Assembly (NCBI GenBank): GCA_021793155.1
Contig: JAJYTF010000003.1
Coordinates: 1-64,000 of the forward strand
Length of the DNA stretch: 64,000 nt
Direction: 5' to 3'
Origin: Pseudomonadota bacterium
GTDB taxonomy: Bacteria; Pseudomonadota; Alphaproteobacteria; Rhodospirillales; Magnetospirillaceae
In this document: positions 48,146 through 55,861 of the stretch, piece after piece
How positions within the stretch are numbered: the first letter of the stretch is position 1
Layout of the letters: every line of letters begins with the position of its first letter
Notes under the pieces: generated by a model
The model's input: the letters and a program-made list of their open reading frames with translations, nothing else
Database searches by the model: none
Told to the model about the DNA's origin: nothing
Position numbers and translations under genes: made by a program

Positions 48146-49471
48146 CTATTCCCCCTCGGGGCCGGTCAGTTCGAGCAACACCTGCGAGGCGGAATTCGGC
48201 AGTTCGACCACGTTGCGCAGCTTGCGGTCGATGGCGCGCTTGCGCACCGAGATGTCCTGGATGGTGTTGGAGGCTTCGACCAGCTTCTTCTGCACCTTAT
48301 CCAGCGCGTCGCCGTATTTGCCGAACTCGGTCTTCACCGCGCCCAGGATCTCCCACACCTCGCTGGAGCGCTTCTGGATGGCCAGGGTCCGGAAGCCCAT
48401 CTGAAGGCTGTTCAGCAAAGCCCCCAGGGTGGTCGGCCCGCACAGGTTCACCCGGTGATCGCGCTGCAGTTGGTCGGTCAACCCCGGACGGCGCAGCACC
48501 TCGGCGTAAAGGCCTTCGGTGGGCAGGAACAGGATGGCGAAATCGGTGGTGCGCGGCGGATGGATGTATTTCGCGCAGACATCCTTGGCGAAGGTTTTGA
48601 TCCTGGTCTCCAACGCCCGCGACGCCGCCTCCACCGCCTCGGCGTCGGCGCGCTCGGCCGCTTCCAGCAGTCGTTCGTAGTCTTCACGGGGAAATTTGGC
48701 GTCGATGGGCAGCCAGACCTCACCCTCGCCTTCTCCTTTGCCGGGCAGGCGGATGACGTATTCCACCCGGTCGGCCGAGCCTTCGCGGCACACCGCGTTG
48801 GCCAGGTACTGGTCCGGGGTCAGCACCTGCTCCAGCAGATTGCCCAGTTGCACCTCGCCCCAGATGCCGCGGGTCTTCACATTGCTCAGCACTTTCTTGA
48901 GATCGCCGACGCCGTTGGCCAGCGTCTGCATCTCGCCCAGGCCCTTGTGCACCAGTTCGAGCCGCTCGGACACCAGCTTGAACGATTCACCAAGGCGCTT
49001 TTCCAGCGTGCCCTGCAGCTTCTCATCGACAGTATGACGCATCTGCTCGAGCTTCGCCGCGTTATCCTCCTGCAGCTTGGCCAGCCGCTGCTCGACGGTC
49101 TGGCGCAAGGCCTCCTGGCGCTGCTCGTTGGCCTTGGTCAGTTCGGCGATCTGCCGAGCGAAAGCTTCCAAGCGCTGTTCCAGCGACTGGGTGAGCCGCC
49201 CTATTTGCCCGGAGAAACCGTCGAGGGTGCCCTTCTGCAGATCCGACAATCCTTTCAGGCCAGCCGCCACCTCTTCGCGCAAAGCCTTGGCCGCCGCCGC
49301 GGCTTCTTCGCGGTTGGCGGCCAGGTCCTGGCGCATGCGCCGGTCCAACCGGTCCAGCGAGTCGAGGAGATGGGCCTGGCCGTCGCGATTGCCTTGGCGC
49401 AGAAACAGCAGGGCGACGCCGAGGACGGTGAGGACGGTCAGGGCCAGGTTGGCGTAGAGAATCATGGGCAT
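48146..49471 (-). CDS. rmuC: DNA recombination protein RmuC
   Basis: A 441-residue protein with an N-terminal membrane helix, a long coiled coil rich in E, Q, L and K (about 30-190) and the C-terminal RmuC nuclease-like domain (TRGIWGEVQLGNLLEQVLTP, LPIDAKFPREDY, CGPTTLGALLNSLQMGF). RmuC limits inversions at short inverted repeats in E. coli. The ATG at 49471 has GGAGG 7 nt upstream, which decides between several nearby starts. Confidence 0.94.
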   Translation of the reverse strand: MPMILYANLALTVLTVLGVALLFLRQGNRDGQAHLLDSLDRLDRRMRQDLAANREEAAAAAKALREEVAAGLKGLSDLQKGTLDGFSGQIGRLTQSLEQRLEAFARQIAELTKANEQRQEALRQTVEQRLAKLQEDNAAKLEQMRHTVDEKLQGTLEKRLGESFKLVSERLELVHKGLGEMQTLANGVGDLKKVLSNVKTRGIWGEVQLGNLLEQVLTPDQYLANAVCREGSADRVEYVIRLPGKGEGEGEVWLPIDAKFPREDYERLLEAAERADAEAVEAASRALETRIKTFAKDVCAKYIHPPRTTDFAILFLPTEGLYAEVLRRPGLTDQLQRDHRVNLCGPTTLGALLNSLQMGFRTLAIQKRSSEVWEILGAVKTEFGKYGDALDKVQKKLVEASNTIQDISVRKRAIDRKLRNVVELPNSASQVLLELTGPEGE

Positions 49472-49634
49472 GAGCCGGCCTCCTTCATGCCGCAACGGGA
49501 CGGAAGGGTGCGGAGCTGCGGTCGGCCAGGACCATCATGTTCTCCCTTTGATCTCAGGCAGAGATTTACCCTCGCCCGTGGGCAGGCGTCAACCTCGACA
49601 TCGGCAGGCGGGGAGCGATACCCTTTGTCCCGCC

Positions 49635-50468
49635 ATGAATTATCGCCACGCCTTCCATGCCGGAAATTTTGCCGATGTGGTCAAGCACGCCCTGCTGACC
49701 CTGGTGCTGGCCCACCTGAAAAAGAAGGACGCGCCGTTCTGCGTCCTCGACATCCATGCCGGGATCGGGCGCTACGACCTGGCCGGGCCCGAGGCCACCA
49801 AGACCGGCGAATACCACGAGGGAATCGGGCGGCTGCTGGAAGCCGGTCCGCCTCCGCCGCTGCTCGCCGACTACCTCGCCGCCATCGCCGCGATCAACCC
49901 CGGCTGGCCGGACTTACGCTTCTATCCCGGTTCGCCGCGCATCGCCCGCTTCCTGCTGCGGCCGCAGGACCGGCTGGCGTTGGTGGAACTGCACCCCGAG
50001 GACGCCCGGACGCTGAAACGGGAATTCGCTGGCGACCGCCAGGTCGGCGTGCATCTTCAGGATGCCTACACGGCGCTGAAAGCGCTGCTGCCACCCAAGG
50101 AACGGCGCGGCCTGGTGCTCATCGATCCGCCCTTCGAGGCCAAGGATGAGTTCCACCGCATCGTCAAGGGGGCGGAGGAGGCTTGCCGTCGCTGGCCCAC
50201 CGGAATCTACGGGATCTGGTATCCGATCAAGGCGCAAGATCCAGTGGAGCGCTTTCTCAGCGAGGTGGCAAACCTTGGCCATCCCTGCCTCGTCGCCCAT
50301 CTGTTCCGCTTTCCCGCCGAAACTGCCGAACGGCTGAACGGCAGCGGCCTCGCCATCCTCAACCCGCCATGGAAGCTGGATGAGGCGCTGGCCGAACTGC
50401 TGCCCGGCCTGGCGGAAAGACTGGGGGCGACCGGAGGAACCGAGGTGAGGTGGCTGGTGAGGGGGTGA
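49635..50468 (+). CDS. rlmJ: 23S rRNA (adenine2030-N6)-methyltransferase RlmJ
   Basis: A 277-residue SAM methyltransferase. The N-terminus MNYRHAFHAGNFADVVKHAL is invariant in RlmJ; LDIHAGIGRYDL is the SAM loop near 42, and IDPPFEAKDEF near 163 is the DPPY-type catalytic motif. The start is ATG 49635; the frame is open earlier but crosses the divergent rmuC promoter. It ends 104 bp before a MITE-like element. Confidence 0.95.
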   Translation: MNYRHAFHAGNFADVVKHALLTLVLAHLKKKDAPFCVLDIHAGIGRYDLAGPEATKTGEYHEGIGRLLEAGPPPPLLADYLAAIAAINPGWPDLRFYPGSPRIARFLLRPQDRLALVELHPEDARTLKREFAGDRQVGVHLQDAYTALKALLPPKERRGLVLIDPPFEAKDEFHRIVKGAEEACRRWPTGIYGIWYPIKAQDPVERFLSEVANLGHPCLVAHLFRFPAETAERLNGSGLAILNPPWKLDEALAELLPGLAERLGATGGTEVRWLVRG

Positions 50469-50571
50469 GCGCGCGCCCGGCGAGGGCAAAACCCAAGATC
50501 ACAGGTGGCGGCATCGGCGTCTGTCTGCTTTCCGGAAAAGAAACTGGATCGTGATGCGATTACACGGCTCT

Positions 50572-50694
50572 CTAGTGGTGAAAATCCGACGGATGGTACC
50601 GCCACCAGCCGTCGAATTTTCACCACAATTCAATTGGTTGGTGGGCCGCCTGATCCAGGCGCTTGGGGACCAAGCGTCTGGGGCGAACCACTAG
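50572..50694 (+). repeat. 123-bp MITE-like element, copy A
   Basis: Both ends read CTAGTGGT/ACCACTAG. It holds two hairpins: 50577-50592 with 50609-50624 (16-bp arms, one mismatch) and 50655-50666 with 50670-50681 (12-bp arms, one mismatch). By hand alignment it differs from copy B (60791-60913, opposite strand) at a single position. Its right end supplies or abuts the TAG stop of the minus-strand hyfI gene. It looks like a non-autonomous element inserted at CTAG, a preference known for IS630-type transposases; no transposase is present in the window. Confidence 0.85.
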
Positions 50695-51221
50695 GCTCCC
50701 GTCGCCACCGTCTCCAACAGGGCCAGCAGGCCGCCCAGCAGTTTTTCCGGGGTCGGCGGGCAGCCAGGGATGGTGAGGTCCACCGGCACGACGTTGTGGA
50801 CGCCGTCCTTCACCGCGTAGCTGCCGGCGAAGCAGCCGCCGTCGACGGCGCAGTCGCCCATCGCCACCACCCATTTCGGGTTGGGCGCGGCGTTGTAAGT
50901 GCGTTGCAATGCCACCGCCATGTTGATGGTGACCGGGCCGGTGACCAGCAGCACATCGGCATGGCGCGGGCTGGCGACGAAGCGGATGCCGAAGCGCTCG
51001 AGATCGTAGACGGGGCCGTTGACCGCATTGACTTCCAATTCGCAGCCATTGCACGAGCCGGCGTCGACCTCGCGGATGCACAGGCTGCGCCCCAGCCTGG
51101 CCTGGGCCCGCTCGCCCAGACGCAGACCCAGCTGCTCGATGCCCAGCGGGTCGGGCCCCGGTCCGTCGATGGTCCGCGGGCCGCGCAATAATTCGGTAGC
51201 GATCAGGCGCATCAGGGACAT
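50691..51221 (-). CDS. hyfI: Hydrogenase-4-like small subunit, NuoB-like (HyfI/HycG type)
   Basis: A 176-residue NuoB-type protein. Cysteines for one proximal [4Fe-4S] cluster are present: C57 and C60 (GSCNGCELE), C124 (MGDC) and C154 (IPGCPP). The cluster adjacent to the active-site chamber is therefore retained even though the partner large subunit lacks NiFe ligands. It is the last gene of the operon, 1 bp after hyfG; its TAG stop coincides with the edge of MITE copy A. E. coli has hyfH between hyfG and hyfI; here that ferredoxin-like gene is absent. Confidence 0.9.
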   Translation of the reverse strand: MSLMRLIATELLRGPRTIDGPGPDPLGIEQLGLRLGERAQARLGRSLCIREVDAGSCNGCELEVNAVNGPVYDLERFGIRFVASPRHADVLLVTGPVTINMAVALQRTYNAAPNPKWVVAMGDCAVDGGCFAGSYAVKDGVHNVVPVDLTIPGCPPTPEKLLGGLLALLETVATGA

Positions 51222-51222
51222 G

Positions 51223-52743
51223 TCAGAGATCGACTCCTGAATACGAGCAGTTGAACGATTTATTGCACAAGGGGAAGTCGGCGATGATGTTGCCCTCGAT
51301 GGCGGCTTCCAGCAACGGCCACTGGAACCACGAAGGGTCGCGCGGATGGCAGCGGACCACCCGCCCCACCTCGGAGACTCGTACCCACATCAGGATTTCG
51401 CCGCGGAACCCTTCGACCAGGGCCATCCCTTCGCCCGGACGGGTGGGGATCGGCCTGCTCAGCGGCCCGCCCGGCATGTTCTGGAGGATCTGCTCGATCA
51501 GCCTCAGGCTCTGGCGCACCTCCTCGACCCGCACCCAGACCCGGGCGTTGACGTCGCCGGAAGCCAGCACCGGCACCTCGAAATCCAGTTCGTCATAGGG
51601 TGGATAGCCGGGATCCTTGCGGGCGTCGCCGGCCTGCGACGAGGCGCGGCCGACGAAACCTCCGGCTCCGAACCGGTGCGCCAGCGAACCGTGTACTATT
51701 CCGGTACCGACGGTACGGTCCTGCAGGCTGGGCAGGTCGTCATAGGCGTCGACCAGGCTGTCGAACGGCTTGCGCAACTCGCCGACCAGGTTGCGGAGGA
51801 TGCTTGCCCCCTCGCGAGTGAGATCGGCGACGGTGCCACCCGGCACCACCTTGTCCATCATCAGGCGGTGGCCGAAGCAGGCCTCGTTGGCCTTCAGCAC
51901 GCGCTCGCGCAAGGTCATGCAGCGCGCCAGCATGAAACCGAACGCCGCATCGTTGCAGATGCCGCCGATATCGGCCAGGTGGTTGGCCAGGCGTTCCAAT
52001 TCGGCCATCAGGGCGCGTAGCCAATGGGCACGGGGCGGCGCCTCGGTGGCGGTAGCGGCTTCGACCGCCCGGGCGAAGGCGACGGAATAGGCCACCGTGC
52101 TGTCCCCTGACAACCGTGCGGCCAAGCGGGCCGCTTCGCCGATGGTCTTGCCAGCCATCAGCGCTTCGACGCCCTTATGGGTGTAGCCCATGCGCTGCTC
52201 CAGCCGCACGACGGTCTCGCCCGCGCAGGTAAAGCGGAAATGTCCGGGTTCGATGACGCCCGCATGCACCGGCCCGACCGGGACTTGATGCAGGCTGTCA
52301 CCCTCAACCGGCAGGAAGCGGTAGTCGACGGGATGCTGGGCCGCCGGGCCGCGGCTCAGGGCCAGCGGCATGGTGACCGGCCAGCGGCCGTGATCGAGCC
52401 AGGGTCGTCCGTCCGCCAAATCGACCGGAATCAGCCCGTAAAGGTCGCGGATGGCGCGCTCCAGACGGATGGCCGCCGGCCGGACCTCCGACAATGAAGG
52501 AAAACGGCGCTCGGGGCAGTGCAGAGAGGCCACAGCCACGGCACCAGCCTCTTCGTCGCGCAGCGCCAGATGCACCTCGCTGGCATCGCCCCATAGGCCG
52601 AGCAAGGCCCATTCAGCCACGGCCAACTGGTGGATCATGGCGACCCAGCCACGCTCATCCAGCAGATAGCGCGGCCATGGCCGGTGGTTCGGCACCTCGC
52701 GGCTGCCGGTCAGGTATTCCATCAAAGTGAGATTGCCGAGCAT
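51223..52743 (-). CDS. hyfG: Hydrogenase-4-like large subunit lacking NiFe ligands (HyfG/NuoCD type)
   Basis: A 506-residue fusion of an N-terminal NuoC-like domain (about 1-145, with IRDLYGLIPVDLADGRPWL) and a NuoD/hydrogenase large-subunit domain, as in HycE/HyfG. The L1 motif that in hydrogenases reads CGIC is SGDS (SGDSTVAY, 212-219), and the usual DPCxxC at the C-terminus is DFPLCNKSFNCSYSGVDL (489-506). Only isolated cysteines C493 and C499 remain, and there is no C-terminal extension for protease processing. It should not bind NiFe. The NuoD-like HRG region reads GYTHKGVEAL. I assign it to the energy-converting-hydrogenase-related (Ehr) group. Confidence 0.9.
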   Translation of the reverse strand: MLGNLTLMEYLTGSREVPNHRPWPRYLLDERGWVAMIHQLAVAEWALLGLWGDASEVHLALRDEEAGAVAVASLHCPERRFPSLSEVRPAAIRLERAIRDLYGLIPVDLADGRPWLDHGRWPVTMPLALSRGPAAQHPVDYRFLPVEGDSLHQVPVGPVHAGVIEPGHFRFTCAGETVVRLEQRMGYTHKGVEALMAGKTIGEAARLAARLSGDSTVAYSVAFARAVEAATATEAPPRAHWLRALMAELERLANHLADIGGICNDAAFGFMLARCMTLRERVLKANEACFGHRLMMDKVVPGGTVADLTREGASILRNLVGELRKPFDSLVDAYDDLPSLQDRTVGTGIVHGSLAHRFGAGGFVGRASSQAGDARKDPGYPPYDELDFEVPVLASGDVNARVWVRVEEVRQSLRLIEQILQNMPGGPLSRPIPTRPGEGMALVEGFRGEILMWVRVSEVGRVVRCHPRDPSWFQWPLLEAAIEGNIIADFPLCNKSFNCSYSGVDL

Positions 52744-52749
52744 CGTCCG

Positions 52750-54246
52750 CTATCCGAGCAACTTCGCCACCGCCTGGAACCACGCCACCAGCGGTCCCGG
52801 CAGATAGATGCCGGCGATCAGGGCGAGGGCCAGATGGGAAATCAGGGGCAACATGCCGGCAGTCCGCGCGAGCCGGCTCAAGCGCACCGACTCGCCATAG
52901 CCGGACAGCACGCTGGGCTCACCGAAAGCCATGCCCTGCAAACGCAGCACCAGCGCCCCGAAGGTGATGGCCAGTCCCAGGATCACCGGGATGCCGAGCA
53001 GCGGGTTGCTGGCAAAGGTCGAGCTGATCACCAGGAACTCGCTCATGAAGATGCCGAGCGGCGGCAGGCCGGCGATGGCCAGAACGGCGACGACGAAGGC
53101 CCAGCCGAGGAACGGCTGGCTGACCGTCAGGCCCCGGATATCGGCGATGCGCTTGGTTCCTGCGCTTTGCGAAATCAGGCCGACGGCGAAGAAGATGGCC
53201 GATTTCACCAGGCTGTGCATGGTCATGTGCAGCAGGCCGGCAAAGTTGGCCAGCCCGCCGCCCATGCCGAAGGCGAAGGTAATGATGCCCATATGTTCGA
53301 CCGAGCTATAGGCGAACAGGCGCTTGATGTCCCCGCGGCGGTACAGCATGAAAGCGGCGACGAAGATCGAAGTACAGCCCATGCCGATCATCAGCGGCCC
53401 CGGCTGCAGGGCATGGCCGTTGGCCGCCACCAGCATCTTGAAGCGCAAGAGGGCGTAAAGGGCGACATTGAGCAGCAGGCCGGAGAGGACGGCCGAAATG
53501 GGCGTCGGACCTTCCGCATGGGCGTCGGGCAGCCAGGCATGCAGGGGCGCCAGGCCGACCTTGGTGCCGTAGCCCACCAGCAGAAAGACGAAAGCCAGAC
53601 TGATCAGCTCGGGCTGGAACGCGTCGGCACGCTGGATCATCTGGGTCCAGGCCATGGCCGGCATGCCGTCGCCCATCACCGGCTGGGCGGCCAGATACAC
53701 CAGCACCGTGCCGAACAGGGCCAGGCCGATGCCGACACTGCACAGGATGAAGTATTTCCACGCCGCCTCGATGGCTTCGCGCGTGCGGAACAGGCTGACC
53801 ATCAGCACCGTGGTCAGGGTGGCCGCCTCGACCGCCACCCACAGCACACCGATGTTGTTGGCCGTCAACGCCAGCAGCATGGTGAACAGGAACGCCTGAT
53901 ACATCGCGTGATAGAACCGCAGATGCTTGGGCGACAGGCGTCGAGCCTTGCTCTCGCGGCCGATATAGGCCGAGGAGAACAGGGCGGTCGTGAAGCCGAC
54001 GAAGGCCGTCAGCACCACCAGGTAGATGTTGAAGTCGTCAATGAAGAACAGCTGGTTCTCATCAGGCCGCCGGACGAACAGGAACAGCGAACTGCCAACA
54101 GTGCCGGCCGAGATCACCACGTTCAGCACCGCGGCGGCGCGCCAGCGCGGCACCAGGGCCAGTATCCCGCTGCCGATCAGCGGAATACTCAGGACCCATA
54201 GCACCGGATTATGCAGGTCAAGCGACGGGAGCGAGGATAGCGGCAT
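52750..54246 (-). CDS. hyfF: Hydrogenase-4-like membrane subunit HyfF (NuoN/L-type antiporter fold)
   Basis: A 498-residue, roughly 14-helix subunit of the complex I/Mrp antiporter family. Key elements are VLWVAVEAATLTTVLMVSLF (helix 5 glutamate), GYGTKVGLAPLHAWLPDAHA (helix 7 lysine) and KRLFAYSSVEHMGIITFAFG (broken helix 8). It should contribute one proton or ion path. It starts overlapping the hyfE stop by one base and precedes hyfG by 6 bp. Confidence 0.92.
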   Translation of the reverse strand: MPLSSLPSLDLHNPVLWVLSIPLIGSGILALVPRWRAAAVLNVVISAGTVGSSLFLFVRRPDENQLFFIDDFNIYLVVLTAFVGFTTALFSSAYIGRESKARRLSPKHLRFYHAMYQAFLFTMLLALTANNIGVLWVAVEAATLTTVLMVSLFRTREAIEAAWKYFILCSVGIGLALFGTVLVYLAAQPVMGDGMPAMAWTQMIQRADAFQPELISLAFVFLLVGYGTKVGLAPLHAWLPDAHAEGPTPISAVLSGLLLNVALYALLRFKMLVAANGHALQPGPLMIGMGCTSIFVAAFMLYRRGDIKRLFAYSSVEHMGIITFAFGMGGGLANFAGLLHMTMHSLVKSAIFFAVGLISQSAGTKRIADIRGLTVSQPFLGWAFVVAVLAIAGLPPLGIFMSEFLVISSTFASNPLLGIPVILGLAITFGALVLRLQGMAFGEPSVLSGYGESVRLSRLARTAGMLPLISHLALALIAGIYLPGPLVAWFQAVAKLLG

Positions 54247-54917
54247 TACTGGCGCTCCCCCCGGAAGGTCTCGAGATAGGCCAGGTCCAGGGTGTCGAAC
54301 CGCTCGCGGATGCGGAAGAAGAAGATGCCGAACAGGGTCATCGCCACCAGTACCGAGAAGGCGATGCTGATCTCGACCACCAGCGGCATGCCCTTGGCGC
54401 CGACGGCAGCCAGAATAAGGCCGTTCTCCAGGGCCATGAAACCGACCACCTGGGTCACCGCGTTGCGCCGGGTGATCATCATCAGCAGGCCCAGCAACAC
54501 CACCGACATGGCGATGGCCAGGCTTTCACGGGTGATCGCACCGGCACCCGAGGTCACGGGCAGCACCAGGACGATGGACAGCGCCACCAGCCCGACACCC
54601 GCGATCATGGTGGGGCCGATGCCCAGCGCCGTTTCCACCGTCCGGTGAATGCCCAGGCGCTTGACCAGCCAACTCAGGGTGAGCGGCACCGCCACACCCT
54701 TGAACAGCAGGGCGATCGCCGCCGTGGCGTAGAGATGCGGCGCATGCTGGACGAACCCCTGCCACGCCGCGGCCAGGGCCAAGGCCGTGGCCTGCCAGGA
54801 ATAGGCGCGGATGACCGCCGACATGCGCCTTTGGTACAGCAGGGTAAACCCCATCATCAGCACCACGGCGCCGATCAGATGGGCTGTGTGGTATTCGAAC
54901 CCGGCCGTCAGCATCAC
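54246..54917 (-). CDS. hyfE: Hydrogenase-4-like membrane subunit HyfE
   Basis: A 223-residue membrane protein with about seven helices, including LIGAVVLMMGFTLLYQRRMS, SLAIAMSVVLLGLLMMITRR and VGFMALENGLILAAVGAKGM. HyfE corresponds to a NuoK-like unit with extra helices: the ENG segment carries the NuoK-type glutamate. It overlaps hyfC upstream as ATGA and hyfF downstream. Confidence 0.9.
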   Translation of the reverse strand: MMLTAGFEYHTAHLIGAVVLMMGFTLLYQRRMSAVIRAYSWQATALALAAAWQGFVQHAPHLYATAAIALLFKGVAVPLTLSWLVKRLGIHRTVETALGIGPTMIAGVGLVALSIVLVLPVTSGAGAITRESLAIAMSVVLLGLLMMITRRNAVTQVVGFMALENGLILAAVGAKGMPLVVEISIAFSVLVAMTLFGIFFFRIRERFDTLDLAYLETFRGERQ

Positions 54918-55861
54918 ACCGCCTCGGACACATAGAGAAAAATGGTCGCCAGCAGGGCGAGCAGGAGGGCGCCGCCCAGATAATCGGCGACGCGGAAAAC
55001 CCGCATCTTGGCGATGGAGGTCTCGAACACGCCCAGCGCCACCGACATCGCGCCGACCTTCGCCAGCCAGGCCGCCAGTCCGAGGACCAGACCGCCGGCG
55101 CCGCTCGACACCGTGGCCATGCCCCAGGGAAAGAACAGGCAGCTGATGATCGACATGAAAAGTTGCAGGCGGATCATCCCGGCCGCCTCGAGCAGGGCCA
55201 GGTGCCGGCCGGAATATTCCAGCACCATCGCCTCGTGCACCATGGTCAGTTCGAGGTGCGTCGCCGGATTGTCGATGGGGATGCGGCCGTTCTCGGCGAT
55301 GGCGATCATCACCAGGACGCCCAGCGCCAGGCCGGCCGACACCTCGAGCCCCACATGGCCCGAAAGGACGAAGGCGGCGATATTGGCCGGGGCCGTGGTG
55401 TGAGCCAGCAGCGACAGACTGAAGATGACGGTGAGGATGCCGGGTTCCGCGATCGAGGCGATGAACATCTCGCGGCTTGCGCCCAACCCGCCGAAGGCGG
55501 TGCCAACGTCAAGACCGGCCAGCGCGGTGAAGAAGCGCGCCGTCGCCAGCAGGGCGACCAGGGCGATCAGGTCGGCCGCCGGAGTCATCAGCATGTTCGT
55601 GGTGTAGGTCGGCATGATGGTACCGGCCAGCGCCACGCAGACGAACACCAGGTAGGGCGTGATGCGGAACAGCCAGGTCGCCGACTCGGCGATCACCGTT
55701 TCCTTGTGCAGCAGACGCCACAGGTCCCGATAGGGCTGCAGCACCGAGGCGCCGCGGCGGCCTTGCAGCCGCGCCTTGGTGAGACGGACTATGCCGGTGA
55801 CCATCGGCGCAAGGCCAACGACCAGCCAGGTGTGGATGATCCCGAGAAGGAGGGCGGTCAT
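54914..55861 (-). CDS. hyfC: Hydrogenase-4-like membrane subunit HyfC (NuoH-like)
   Basis: A 315-residue NuoH homologue that forms the membrane foot of the redox arm. The N-terminus MTALLLGIIHTWLVVGLAPM and QGRRGASVLQPYRDLWRLLH are typical. The loop ENGRIPIDNPATHLELTMVH (about 205-224), with its acidic residues, corresponds to the NuoH quinone/proton-input loop. The ATG at 55861 overlaps the hyfB stop as ATGA; a longer apparent frame through hyfB is spurious. Confidence 0.93.
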   Translation of the reverse strand: MTALLLGIIHTWLVVGLAPMVTGIVRLTKARLQGRRGASVLQPYRDLWRLLHKETVIAESATWLFRITPYLVFVCVALAGTIMPTYTTNMLMTPAADLIALVALLATARFFTALAGLDVGTAFGGLGASREMFIASIAEPGILTVIFSLSLLAHTTAPANIAAFVLSGHVGLEVSAGLALGVLVMIAIAENGRIPIDNPATHLELTMVHEAMVLEYSGRHLALLEAAGMIRLQLFMSIISCLFFPWGMATVSSGAGGLVLGLAAWLAKVGAMSVALGVFETSIAKMRVFRVADYLGGALLLALLATIFLYVSEAV

